Positions 47,305 to 56,528 of a stretch of 64,000 nt of DNA are shown one piece after another (positions within the stretch are counted from its first letter, which is position 1; every line of letters begins with the position of its first letter). Under the pieces are notes generated by a model. That model ran no database searches and was not told the origin of the DNA. It was given only the letters and a program-made list of their open reading frames with translations. Source of the stretch: Paenibacillaceae bacterium (GTDB taxonomy: Bacteria; Bacillota; Bacilli; Paenibacillales; Paenibacillaceae); the NCBI GenBank assembly GCA_004134985.1, contig REGQ01000014.1:101083-165082 (forward strand). The letters run 5' to 3'. Position numbers and translations under genes: made by a program.

Positions 47305-47450
47305 TGACTAACGAACGGAATGGCTTTTAAGCCATTTGCCACCTATAGCACCTAGAAATCGTAAACATTAATAAAGCCTATGAGTCCTGCTGAAACTAAG
47401 TTGTTAACACCTAGATACGCTTGAAGCGTAACATTCGGGGAGAAAGTATA

Positions 47451-47552
47451 ATGACTGATCGGCGCTTGATGAGAAAGCCCTTGATCCACTGGAAAATTAG
47501 GTTGAAGAGGAGGCAAAGTGCGTGGATTATTCAGATTTTCTACCGGATCTAA
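47451..47552 (+). CDS. Possible small basic peptide overlapping the RES gene
   Basis: A 33-codon frame starts at ATG 47451, eight bases after GGGGAG, and ends inside the next gene (MTDRRLMRKPLIHWKIR at the N-terminus, very basic). It overlaps the start of the RES-domain gene in another frame. It might be a leader peptide that couples translation, or chance. No family recognised. Confidence 0.25.
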   Translation: MTDRRLMRKPLIHWKIRLKRRQSAWIIQIFYRI

Positions 47553-48541
47553 ATAAAGCAGCGGAAAGATATCGTGAGAAGGTGCAGGTGTTACTTAAAT
47601 ATTGCGTAACTTGTCAACCGTATGATGGTGGCGATTATGTTTGGATTCATGGAGAAAAAACCACTGTTGATGAGATTATGGATAGCGTCAATTGCCCTGA
47701 GAAGTACCGTGATGATATTGCTGAATATTTACATTGTCCAAACTGTGGCTCTTCTAGTATAGAACGCTATGGAACCGTTGGAACAGAGGATAGATATCGA
47801 ATCGCTGAAGAAGAGCGTTACAATCGAATTTTAAAGCAATATGCCGATAAAATTGAGGGGTTTAGAAAACATATTGAAGATTATCCATCCCTGGCACTTG
47901 ATCATCCAATGGGTAGGAAGATCTATAAAGAAGTTGTTCAAAGAAGGGCAGAATCTGTAACAGTTATTCCAAGTAAATGGTCTAGAGCAAGAGTTGTTGA
48001 TCGCCATGATGTATTTGATTCAAAAGATCTTCACGCCCCAGGAATCGGTTTATCCTCCGGAGGAAGGTTTCATCATCCTGGACAAAGTGTGCTTTATATT
48101 GCTGATAGTGAGAAATTAGCTATGGTAGAGACATTAGATAATCCCAACGATTCGAAATTAATATGGATACAATCGTATTCACAAACAGACAGTATCAATG
48201 ACATTTTGGATTTACGGCATGATTGGGATAATATTGGTCAGTCAAATAGTGATGTAATGTATGCATTGCTTGTATCTCGTTGCATATTTGAGAAAGTCCT
48301 AGATAGAAATAGCAAATGGAGACCGCAATATTTTATTACAGCTTTTATTGCTGACTGTGCGCGCAAGGCAGGATTCAAAGGAATAATTTATTCATCCAGT
48401 CGTGAAAGTTATGGTTATAATTTAGTTTTGTTCGATGCTTATGAGCCATCCATCGTTCCTGACGGTCTACCAAAAATATATATTTATGAGCCAATTACCA
48501 AAAATGTTTATGATCCGGATGATCCCACGGGTGTTTTTTAA
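47522..48541 (+). CDS. RES-domain protein with N-terminal zinc-ribbon-like region
   Basis: Protein of 339 residues. The C-terminal half (about 150-330) is a RES domain: GIGLSSGGRFHHPGQSVLYI, ADSEKLAMVE with conserved Glu, and a late YGYNLVLFDA. RES toxins degrade NAD+ in the RES-Xre toxin-antitoxin family. The N-terminal 130 residues are extra and have two Cys pairs (YCVTC, HCPNCGSSS) that may bind zinc, as in longer RES proteins tied to defence. GTG start eight bases after AGAGGAGG. No Xre antitoxin lies next to it; the XRE gene at 39426 is far away. A terminator follows. Confidence 0.8.
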   Translation: MDYSDFLPDLNKAAERYREKVQVLLKYCVTCQPYDGGDYVWIHGEKTTVDEIMDSVNCPEKYRDDIAEYLHCPNCGSSSIERYGTVGTEDRYRIAEEERYNRILKQYADKIEGFRKHIEDYPSLALDHPMGRKIYKEVVQRRAESVTVIPSKWSRARVVDRHDVFDSKDLHAPGIGLSSGGRFHHPGQSVLYIADSEKLAMVETLDNPNDSKLIWIQSYSQTDSINDILDLRHDWDNIGQSNSDVMYALLVSRCIFEKVLDRNSKWRPQYFITAFIADCARKAGFKGIIYSSSRESYGYNLVLFDAYEPSIVPDGLPKIYIYEPITKNVYDPDDPTGVF

Positions 48542-48600
48542 TAATCCGGAGAGTTGCAATGTTCTTGAAACAAACGGATGTATTGTATTAAAATGCAAAA

Positions 48601-48643
48601 AAAATGCAGCTTTCCTCCTTCAGGAGGAGGGCTGCATTTTGTT
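48601..48643 (+). terminator. Rho-independent terminator after the RES gene
   Basis: AAAATGCAGC pairs with GCTGCATTTT with an inner CCTCC/GGAGG stem. The final run is TTTTGTTT. Confidence 0.85.
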
Positions 48644-48646
48644 TAT

Positions 48647-48814
48647 CAGCTTAATCATTCGTTTCATATCACTGGCAGGGAAGAGAAGATATATGAAATT
48701 ATAACCAAAGGGAGTGATGAGATCATCATCGCTGCAGATCATTCCACGCTTTCGCGTTTGACGCAGCTGGTTCCGGTCGCATACCCTGACCTAGTCAGAC
48801 CGGCATTCAAGTAA
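48647..48814 (+). pseudogene. Possible C-terminal gene remnant
   Basis: An open frame without start or ribosome binding site reads ITGREEKIYEIITKGSDEII and ends YPDLVRPAFK. Its base composition is nearer to the core genome than to the AT-rich genes on both sides, so it may be a scrap of an ancestral gene split by island insertion. From 48815 to 49001 nothing else was seen apart from the GGGGGA ribosome binding site of gajA. Confidence 0.3.
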
Positions 48815-49001
48815 CATAATAGGTCGTTCATCACCTGCTATTAGCTGTACGATTTTTTATATAGATATTTGTAATCATTTTTCCTAGTACGAGGGGTAGG
48901 TATTTGTGATATTCTGTCGAATTGTTTAAGTGGGTAATTTGGAAGGAAAATGAAATAAATTGAAGTGGGATTTCACATAAACACTAAAATGGGGGATCAA
49001 T

Positions 49002-50792
49002 ATGTTTTTGAAAAATTTGATCATTAAAAATTTCAGAAATATCTCTAGTCTCAGCATTGATTTTCGTAAAGGACTAAATATATTAATTGGTGAAAATAAC
49101 GCCGGTAAGTCAGCAATAATTGATGCGCTTAGAATTTGCTTCAACTACGGTAAACAAATGAGAGACACATATGTGAAGCGCAGTGATTTTCACATTAACC
49201 GACATGATCCTGAAGCAAATATTGACGCAATTGAGTTCCACTTACTTTTTAAGATAGAAGACCCTGCTGAGAGCGGTACTTTTATCGATTTATTGTCCCA
49301 ATCTGAGGATGGAACTCAGCAATGTTTACAGATTCATTATAAATATTATTTAGAAGATAAGAACGGAATTGAGAAAATCAGATACAACGTTTGGGGAGGA
49401 GACAACGAGGGACAACAAATTACACCCGATGTTTTAAATTTGTTGCTTTTCGTGTATCTGGATGCCCTTAGAGACGCAGCTCAGCAACTTAGACCAGTTC
49501 GTGGAAATAGATTAGGTGAATTATTTTCTTATCTCCGTGAGGATACTCATGGTAATCCCATTACTGATGAAAAACGAGATGAATTAACACTAAGACTTAG
49601 GGGGGCGTTAACTGGAGACCCTGATTGGAATAGTATTATTGAAACGGGAAAACAAAAGATTAACGAGCATCTTGACGAGACTTCTATAACAAATAAAAAG
49701 CAAAAAGTGGAGGTAGAATTTTTACCTTTTGAATTCAGAAAACTTGTTGATAGCTTAAGAGTAATACTTCCTGTATTTGATTCAGACCTTCTAGGAGGCG
49801 ATTACAGCAAACAAAAATACTTTGATATTCAACAAAATGGCCTTGGCTATAATAATTTGTTGTACATGGCAACAGTCTTGGGAGACTTAAAGAATCGTAA
49901 GCATTTAGAACCTGAGTCATACATCGCATTATTAATTGAGGAACCAGAGGCTCACTTGCACCCACAACTACAAAGTATTTTTTTTAATTATCTAAGCAAA
50001 TTGGATTCGATAGGATTTCAAATCTTTATTACCTCGCATTCACCAACAATTACAGCTAGAGCAGATCTTGATTCGCTAATTGTCGTTCAATGCCAAGACA
50101 ATCATGTATCTACATATTCCTTAGCAAATTCGGAGCTATCTGTTGCTAATAAAAAGTATCTTGGCAAGTTTCTTGATGTAACTAAATCACAGTTGTTTTT
50201 TTCAAATGGAGTTATTTTTGTCGAAGGTATATCAGAAGCACTTTTGCTGCAGAAGTTTTCTAAAATCATGGGAAATGAATATGATTTGGATAAAATGGGA
50301 ATCGAAATAGTTATTGTTAACGGAGTTGCTTTTGAACACTTTGGAAGACTATTTAATTCGAACGATGAAAGCAAGAGACTAAGTATACGTAGTGTGATTA
50401 TCACTGATGACGATAGGGACCGGGCGACAGAGGAGATCTCTTCTAGGGCACAAAATGCTTTAGATCTAAAGCGCGGCCTGCTGCATGTCGAAACTTCAAC
50501 TGTGACGTTTGAGTACGAGCTAATTATGGCTAGTGACTATAATAAAGATTTATTATTGAGCATTTATACGGAAATGCATCCTACATCAGCCTCAAGGATA
50601 TCTGGGGACACAAGCTCCGATTTTGCACGCAGCTTCCTGAGTAAAGTGGAGAGCAATAAAGCAAAATCAGAATTGGCTCATCGGCTTGCTCTAAAACTTG
50701 AGAACGATGAAACAGCCAGAAGACAGTTTGTAGTTCCAGACTATATAAAGCGGTCAATAAATTGGGTTATTAAGGGTGAGCCCGATGTTTGA
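49002..50792 (+). CDS. gajA: Gabija GajA: OLD-family ATPase with TOPRIM nuclease domain
   Basis: Protein of 596 residues. N-terminal ABC-type ATPase: Walker A GENNAGKSA (about 30-38), Walker B LLIEEPEAHLHP (about 310) and the switch ITSHSPTI. The C-terminal TOPRIM domain has FVEGISEALLL (about 406), IVNGV and TDDDRDR (about 467). In Gabija, GajA is a sequence-sensing nickase held off by nucleotides and set free on phage infection. The gene overlaps gajB by eight bases. The size is near that of known GajA. AT-rich, as the rest of the island. Confidence 0.9.
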   Translation: MFLKNLIIKNFRNISSLSIDFRKGLNILIGENNAGKSAIIDALRICFNYGKQMRDTYVKRSDFHINRHDPEANIDAIEFHLLFKIEDPAESGTFIDLLSQSEDGTQQCLQIHYKYYLEDKNGIEKIRYNVWGGDNEGQQITPDVLNLLLFVYLDALRDAAQQLRPVRGNRLGELFSYLREDTHGNPITDEKRDELTLRLRGALTGDPDWNSIIETGKQKINEHLDETSITNKKQKVEVEFLPFEFRKLVDSLRVILPVFDSDLLGGDYSKQKYFDIQQNGLGYNNLLYMATVLGDLKNRKHLEPESYIALLIEEPEAHLHPQLQSIFFNYLSKLDSIGFQIFITSHSPTITARADLDSLIVVQCQDNHVSTYSLANSELSVANKKYLGKFLDVTKSQLFFSNGVIFVEGISEALLLQKFSKIMGNEYDLDKMGIEIVIVNGVAFEHFGRLFNSNDESKRLSIRSVIITDDDRDRATEEISSRAQNALDLKRGLLHVETSTVTFEYELIMASDYNKDLLLSIYTEMHPTSASRISGDTSSDFARSFLSKVESNKAKSELAHRLALKLENDETARRQFVVPDYIKRSINWVIKGEPDV

Positions 50793-52502
50793 TAGTCTTT
50801 CGCACGTTCAACGTACAATTGTGTTTGACAAGAATGGATTGTTTGCCGTTAAAGCTTGTCCTGGAAGTGGAAAAACATATACAACAGCAGCAAGATTGGC
50901 TCATAAGCTAAGTAACTGGCAGCTACCCAGCAGGGGAATAGCAGTACTATCCTTTACAAACGTGGCATGGCATGAAATTCGGAAAATGCTTGTTCAGAAC
51001 TTAGGAATGACAATAAATTATCCCCATCATCTTGGAACGTTGGATAGTTTTATTAATAAATTTATATTCTTGCCTTTTGGACATTTAATAATGGGTTGTG
51101 GAAAGGGCCTATCCTTGTTGGTGAACCACACGACACATGGTCTGGCGGAAACTATGATCGTGATTATGATCAATACTTTGATTGCACGAGTTTTTCAATT
51201 AAAGATGGTGTTATATCAACCACAACAGATCTGACAAGATTTCATTTCAAATGGAGAAATAAAGATGGTTTTGAGAGCGGACATGTGAATAGATTGCGTG
51301 AGACAAAAATCAAGTTTTGGAGGCAAGGGTACGCAACGCAAGCTGATGCTAATTACTTCTCATTAAAGCTCCTTGATAAGTATCCGAATATTGCACGTTC
51401 CGTTGCGATGAGATTCCCAGAACTAATTATTGACGAGGCACAGGATACGTCCGAGATACAGATGGGGGTTATCAACAAATTAATTGAAAATGGTCTTGAG
51501 AATGTAATGTTAGTTGGGGATCCGGATCAAGCTATTTTTGAATGGAATAACGCTCGGCCAGATCTTTTTATCAATAAATTTAGAGAATGGGAAGAGAACT
51601 CTGTCATTTTAGATGAAAATAGAAGAAGCTCTCAAAACATTTGTAATGTAACTTATAAACTTACATCACGTGCGAATCCTTCAGCCGCGGTTACTGAGGC
51701 CGTTAAGGATTATGAACATATCCCAGAGATTATTTGTTACGAACAGGACAACATTCAACGAACACTTGATTACTTTCATCGTTTATGTGAACAGCATCGA
51801 ATTGAGATAAACTATGAAAAGGTTGCTGTTATTTTTAGAAGCAAGTCCATACAAAACTTAATTTTCACTCAGCCTGATCGAGTTGAGTATCCGTGGTTAG
51901 TAGGTAAATATTTCGTTAGGGATCTGGCAAAAAGTAAATACATGGCCGAAAAGGGGAATGTTTATGAAGCCTTTCGTCTGATAGAAAAAGCACTATACAA
52001 AGGATTGCATAATAAAAGTTACTGCTCCACAAATGATCTTGAAAGTTGGATTTCTACAAGGGGCTTTATTCATCATAGGAAAGAAATAATGCATATACTG
52101 AGGTGTTTACCTTCTCCGACCGGAAGCATTATTGAATGGGTAAAACAGGCGTCGGATATTCTCCGGGGAAACAATATGCCTATAAGAATGAATTTACAAC
52201 CTAATTGTGTGGACTGCAATTTTGATGAATTATTCAAAATTACAGAAGATAGCTCTGCAAGATTTAGAGTAGGTACTGTCCATACGGTTAAAGGAGAAAC
52301 TTTTGATGCTGTCTTACTCATATTAAAGGAAAAGGGTGCGCAAGGGTCATTTTATAGAACGATGCTCTCCCGCGGCTTAAATACATTCGATGATGAGGAG
52401 TTAAGAATAGCCTATGTTGGCATGACAAGGCCAAGGAAATTGCTTGTAATTGCAGTGCCAAGTGAACAAAGCAGAACTGTTTGGGAACAAAAACTGCTGT
52501 AA
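50785..52502 (+). pseudogene. gajB: Gabija GajB: UvrD-like helicase, interrupted by a -1 frameshift
   Basis: Two frames together give a full superfamily 1 helicase of about 572 residues. The first (50785-51234) has Walker A ACPGSGKTYT and motif Ia LSFTNVAWHEI. The second (open before 51096, to 52502) has LIIDEAQDTSE, LVGDPDQAIFEW, VHTVKGETFDAV and YVGMTRPRKLL. The switch lies at A_AAG_GGC (51102-51108), a formal X_XXY_YYZ heptamer, so the whole protein could be made by -1 slippage; alternatively one base was lost from AAAGGG in the genome or the assembly. GajB senses DNA ends in the Gabija complex. The ATG at 50785 follows AAGGGTGAG inside gajA. Confidence 0.85.
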
Positions 52503-52595
52503 TAGTTGATATGTCCGCCCGTGGAACGATTGATGTTGGTGGATAAATAGAGTTGTCGAATATGTAAATCTTTTAGTGATAGGAGAAAATAAATA

Positions 52596-54410
52596 ATGAG
52601 TGAGATTTTACTTGAAAAGGTATTTGATGCTGGAGCAAATACAATATGGTCAGAAATGAAAAAGCTGAGAGGACAAGCCCCAGAACAGAAGGAAATCATG
52701 AGAAGAAGATGGGTTTGGGAGTTAATACAAAATGCATCTGATTGCACTCCCAAAGGTGGGGAAATAAACATCAATATATCAGTTGATAATGGTTTAGAAT
52801 TCTCTCATGACGGAGTTCCATTCACATATGAGAATTTAGTGGATTTAATAACCCAAATATCTTCTAAGGAAAATGATAGCGAAGAGAAAACAGGAAAGTT
52901 TGGAACCGGATTTATATCAACACATCTGTTATCTGAAAAAGTCAATATAAGTGGAGTGTTTAAACAAAGCGACGATGTACACAAGAATTTAAATCTTGTA
53001 ATTAATAGAACTGGAACTTCATATGCAGAAATTAGAAATACCATAAAAGATACTCTCAATATAATTGAGAATTTAAAGCAAGATGATAGCGTGAATATTA
53101 AAAATCTGGACAGAAGGCTAACAAAGTTTCACTACGACTGTAGTACCCAAGAAACTAAGGAAGCCATTAGAATAGGTTTAGAAGATTTGAATAAGACGGT
53201 TCCCTTTGTATTGGCTTTAAATGGATCTATTTCATCAATTTCATATAGTGGAACTGAGTTTAAAATTGGCACTGATAGGCATCTTGGCGATTATAGGGTA
53301 GTTGAAATAATAAAAAAATCAAATGAAAAAATGGACCGCTATAATATATTAATCAAAACAGAAAATGAGGTATCTATAGCTTTATTAGTTCAAGAGATAG
53401 ATACTCAAAAAATTAAAGTATTACCATATCCGAATAATTTCCCTAAATTATTTTGCAAGTTTCCTTTAGTTGGAACCGAAACTTTTTCCTTTCCAGTTAT
53501 GATAAATTGCTCAAAGTTTGATGTGGAAAAAGATAGAGATGGTATCCACGAGGGGAATCATGACAACATTATTTATTTAAAAACAGCAATAAAGTTATAT
53601 GAGGATCTGATAAGCTTAGCATGCAAAAATAAATGGGAAGATTTATATAATATGTGCTTCACTCCGAAAAAAAATAATAATAGCCTTCAAGAAAACCTTT
53701 ATAAAACAATAAAATCAAAATATGAACAATTACCTATCGTTGATGTGAATTTAAATGGAGTATACTCTGGAAAAGCAGCATTGAAAAATAATAAATCAGA
53801 ACACCAGATAGGTGTTCCAATATGCGATAAAGAAGAGTTAAGTGATGAGTTTTGGGAGGTAATTAATTCTTTTGCGTTATATTATATTCCGACAAAAGAT
53901 GGTTATTTAAAGTGGGCTAAAATAAGCGAATGCAAAATTGATATTTCTAATATAAACAGTAATTTCATGAGAAATAAAGATTTGGAAGAATTTAAACAGA
54001 AATTTCATGGGGAAATAGATGATATATTTACATGGTTTAATAAATATTATGACTTATGGATAAAGATCAGGGGGGAAGAAAGCTTTACTCGTGAAGTATG
54101 GGCTTTAAATCAAAGTGGTAAATTTATGGAGGCATCAAAACTTTCAGTAGATGACAATATTGATGATGTTTTGAAAAAAATATTGATTGATTTAGGTGAT
54201 ACCATAACTGAGAGCTTGTTAGTTAGGGAAGTTAAGTTGCCAAAGAAGATTATTCAAAAGAGGATTGATAATGAAAATGTCGCAAAAAAAATTCAGGATA
54301 AAATAAATCATATACTTTCTGATGAAACACTCAATAACACGCAAAGAAAGCCTGAAAATCAAGCGATTTTCAATAAATTGAGAATTGGTTCCTTGAAAAT
54401 CCTGATTTGA
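52596..54410 (+). CDS. GHKL (sacsin/Hsp90-like) ATPase, probable 5' part of a frameshifted gene
   Basis: Protein of 604 residues as read. The N-terminal ATPase has the GHKL N-box WELIQNASDC (Glu42, Asn46), G1 box HDGVPF (Asp72) and G2 box TGKFGTGF (100-106), the set found in sacsin-type and Hsp90-like ATPases. The remaining 450 residues are not recognised. AGGAGA precedes the ATG. The last ten residues before the stop look out of frame: a one-base insertion between 54378 and 54386 would continue into NWFLENPDLSEKLFDQL and join it to the next frame. Very AT-rich. It lies 93 bases after gajB and directly before an AlbA_2-TIR gene, so a role in defence is likely. Confidence 0.75.
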   Translation: MSEILLEKVFDAGANTIWSEMKKLRGQAPEQKEIMRRRWVWELIQNASDCTPKGGEININISVDNGLEFSHDGVPFTYENLVDLITQISSKENDSEEKTGKFGTGFISTHLLSEKVNISGVFKQSDDVHKNLNLVINRTGTSYAEIRNTIKDTLNIIENLKQDDSVNIKNLDRRLTKFHYDCSTQETKEAIRIGLEDLNKTVPFVLALNGSISSISYSGTEFKIGTDRHLGDYRVVEIIKKSNEKMDRYNILIKTENEVSIALLVQEIDTQKIKVLPYPNNFPKLFCKFPLVGTETFSFPVMINCSKFDVEKDRDGIHEGNHDNIIYLKTAIKLYEDLISLACKNKWEDLYNMCFTPKKNNNSLQENLYKTIKSKYEQLPIVDVNLNGVYSGKAALKNNKSEHQIGVPICDKEELSDEFWEVINSFALYYIPTKDGYLKWAKISECKIDISNINSNFMRNKDLEEFKQKFHGEIDDIFTWFNKYYDLWIKIRGEESFTREVWALNQSGKFMEASKLSVDDNIDDVLKKILIDLGDTITESLLVREVKLPKKIIQKRIDNENVAKKIQDKINHILSDETLNNTQRKPENQAIFNKLRIGSLKILI

Positions 54411-55000
54411 GTGAAAAGCTATTTGATCAACTTTATAATAAACGGAATTTATTATCCACTCCAGAGGAGAATATAAGACGTTTCAAAATAGCTGAAAAAA
54501 TCGAAAGTAATAATATTAAATATGAGGAACTAGACGATATCATCACAAATCATAATAAAATTGCTGAGTTGATTGGAAACTTAAACGACTTATCATATGA
54601 AGAAATTAAAGAGAAGTTGAATCATATCACTATAAGCTCACCTTATGGCCGTGAAAACTTTAACTCGATGTTAGAAATAACAATTGAAAAAGTATACGAT
54701 TATCTGAATGACACTGATTATCAGCTGGCCCACTCCCTAGAGGAATGGAAATTCCAAAAATATTCTGATACAGTCTTCCCAGGAATTAAAAACGGGAATG
54801 AGATTAGAATCATTGTTCGACCGAGCAACCAAGACAAAATAATCTTTTTTTATGATGAAGAGTTAGAAGCTTTAGATGATACCAATTATGAATTATGGAC
54901 ATATAACGGGCAAGGTATTACTCGAATGATCACATTAGGGGATATTTTAAAAACAACAGGCATTACTATGATTCCTCTAAGAAACATTTACAATGATTAG
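54407..55000 (+). CDS. Probable 3' part of the GHKL ATPase gene
   Basis: 197 residues from TTG at 54407, with no ribosome binding site and a four-base overlap with the previous stop. The upstream frame is open back to 54377 and encodes WFLENPDL, a natural lead-in to SEKLFDQLYNKRNLLSTPEE, so this is probably the C-terminal domain of the same protein (together about 805 residues). The C-terminal section (IRIIVRPSNQDKIIFFYDEE, LWTYNGQG) is a compact alpha-beta domain of unknown family, with a look of NO VEIN/DUF3883-type tails that is only a guess. A separate coupled gene is the alternative. Confidence 0.6.
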   Translation: MSEKLFDQLYNKRNLLSTPEENIRRFKIAEKIESNNIKYEELDDIITNHNKIAELIGNLNDLSYEEIKEKLNHITISSPYGRENFNSMLEITIEKVYDYLNDTDYQLAHSLEEWKFQKYSDTVFPGIKNGNEIRIIVRPSNQDKIIFFYDEELEALDDTNYELWTYNGQGITRMITLGDILKTTGITMIPLRNIYND

Positions 55001-55041
55001 TTCATAGAATGATCGCTTAATATTGAGGTTGTGGAGGCTAT

Positions 55042-56001
55042 ATGACAAGTGATTTAATAAACAAAATAGAACAAATGCATAGAAATAATATGAAATATAT
55101 TCATCCTATTGAGTCAACTGAAAGGATAAGTCAATATATTTCAGCTTTTTCGAATACAGATGGGGGATTTATAGTGTTTGGCGTTAAAGATGATAGAAAA
55201 AGGTTAACAATAAAAAGTTTCCCCTTTACTATTGATGAAAGTCGTATTAGAGATCTTTTGGATAAGCATGTAGAATTTGAATTTGAAAAATTTGAGTATG
55301 ATGGAAAACAACTAGCATACATAAAGGTAGAGAAGAGTAGTTTTGAAGTTAAATGTAACAATATTGTGTATATATTTAATAGCAAAATGGAGGTTAAACA
55401 ATTGTTAAAAAAGAAGGTTTTTTTATCATATTGTCACAAGGATAGCTGTATTGCTGATTTAGTTGAAAATAAACTAAATGAAATTGCTAAAAATAAAATT
55501 GAAATTTCAAGAGACATTAGAAAAGTAAAATATAAAGATAGCCTAGATAAATATATGCAGAGCATCAAAGATCATGACTATGTAATATCCATTATCTCAG
55601 ATGGGTATTTACGGTCAGTTGCCTGCATGTATGAAGTTACAGAGCTTATGAGAGATAGGGACTATTACAATAAGTTGTTATTTATAATATTGTCAGAAGA
55701 AGACATAAAGTTTTATGACAATAAAGAGATTAAAATAAAAGCGGACATTTACTCAGGTAATAGATTTGAGTACATCAAATATTGGGAAAATGAAAAGACA
55801 AAAATAGATGCTCAAGTTGCAGAGTTTAAAAATCCGGCATTAATGCTAGAGTTAACGGAAGAATCACGACAACTAGAGATAATTTCCCTTCATATTGGAA
55901 CGTTTATTGCTAAATTAAAGGATGGACTTGGTGAACCCTTTCAGAACATGCTCTCATCAGATTTTAAAGAAATTATTTCTATTATAAATAATGAAAAATA
56001 G
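55042..56001 (+). CDS. AlbA_2-TIR fusion protein (putative defence effector)
   Basis: Protein of 319 residues. Residues 15-115 match an AlbA_2/Schlafen-type domain (ISAFSNTDGGFIVFGVKDD). A TIR domain follows: KKVFLSYCHKDSCIADLV (about 125), the alpha-beta core with YVISIISDGYLRS (about 180) and CMYEVTEL, whose Glu198 is in the place of the catalytic glutamate of NAD-cleaving TIRs. A C-terminal helical tail completes it. Bacterial TIR effectors deplete NAD+ and stop phage growth. It starts 41 bases after the GHKL ATPase frames behind GTGGAGG and ends at a strong terminator, suggesting a two-gene ATPase-plus-TIR operon. Confidence 0.82.
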   Translation: MTSDLINKIEQMHRNNMKYIHPIESTERISQYISAFSNTDGGFIVFGVKDDRKRLTIKSFPFTIDESRIRDLLDKHVEFEFEKFEYDGKQLAYIKVEKSSFEVKCNNIVYIFNSKMEVKQLLKKKVFLSYCHKDSCIADLVENKLNEIAKNKIEISRDIRKVKYKDSLDKYMQSIKDHDYVISIISDGYLRSVACMYEVTELMRDRDYYNKLLFIILSEEDIKFYDNKEIKIKADIYSGNRFEYIKYWENEKTKIDAQVAEFKNPALMLELTEESRQLEIISLHIGTFIAKLKDGLGEPFQNMLSSDFKEIISIINNEK

Positions 56002-56049
56002 ATATAGGCATAAATGGTGAGTTCCGAGAAAAGGTTATGATCTGGAATG

Positions 56050-56083
56050 AAAAGTGTCAGGACGCTCCTCCCTGACACTTTTT
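56050..56083 (+). terminator. Rho-independent terminator closing the defence island
   Basis: AAAAGTGTCAGG (56050-56061) pairs perfectly with CCTGACACTTTT (56071-56082). An IS element has inserted just behind it. Confidence 0.93.
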
Positions 56084-56153
56084 GCGGTGATAACCGATCT
56101 AGGACCTGTCTTCAAACCTATGATTTACGCCAAAACAATGGTAGAATTAGGGT

Positions 56154-56528
56154 ATGAGAAGACGATACGAAATACACGATGATCAATGGGAAATAATAAA
56201 GCCTCTACTGCCCGCTGAACGAAAACGACAAGGTGGGCGTCCTGCAAAAAACAATCGAATGATGCTGAACGCAATGCTTTGGATTGCGAGAACCGGTGCG
56301 CCGTGGCGTGATCTACCGGATTATTATGGTTCCTGGAAATCGGTGTACACGCGGTTTCGGCGTTGGCAGATGGCAGGCATTTGGGATCAGATTTTAGCCC
56401 ATGTTTCGATTGAACCCGACTTCGAAAACGTGATGATTGATGCGACCATCGTTCGTGTTCATCAACATGGTTCCGGAGCAAAAGGGGGCAACAATTTCAA
56501 GCCATCGGACGCTCCAGAGGTGGATTAA
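56154..56528 (+). CDS. IS5-family transposase, first frame (orfA)
   Basis: 124 residues as read: the helix-turn-helix start (RRRYEIHDDQWEIIKPLLPA), LWIARTGAPWRDLP, and the first catalytic Asp in NVMIDATIVRVHQHGSGAKGG. The last dozen residues after that point are out of frame. The shift site is the run AAAAGGGGGC at 56480-56489, from which the -1 frame continues into the second part. Confidence 0.93.
   Translation: MRRRYEIHDDQWEIIKPLLPAERKRQGGRPAKNNRMMLNAMLWIARTGAPWRDLPDYYGSWKSVYTRFRRWQMAGIWDQILAHVSIEPDFENVMIDATIVRVHQHGSGAKGGNNFKPSDAPEVD

Noticed and set aside
47319..47336. Small palindrome after jetA as terminator
   Set aside because: AATGGCTT/AAGCCATT has only a short following T stretch (TTGCC), too weak to list.
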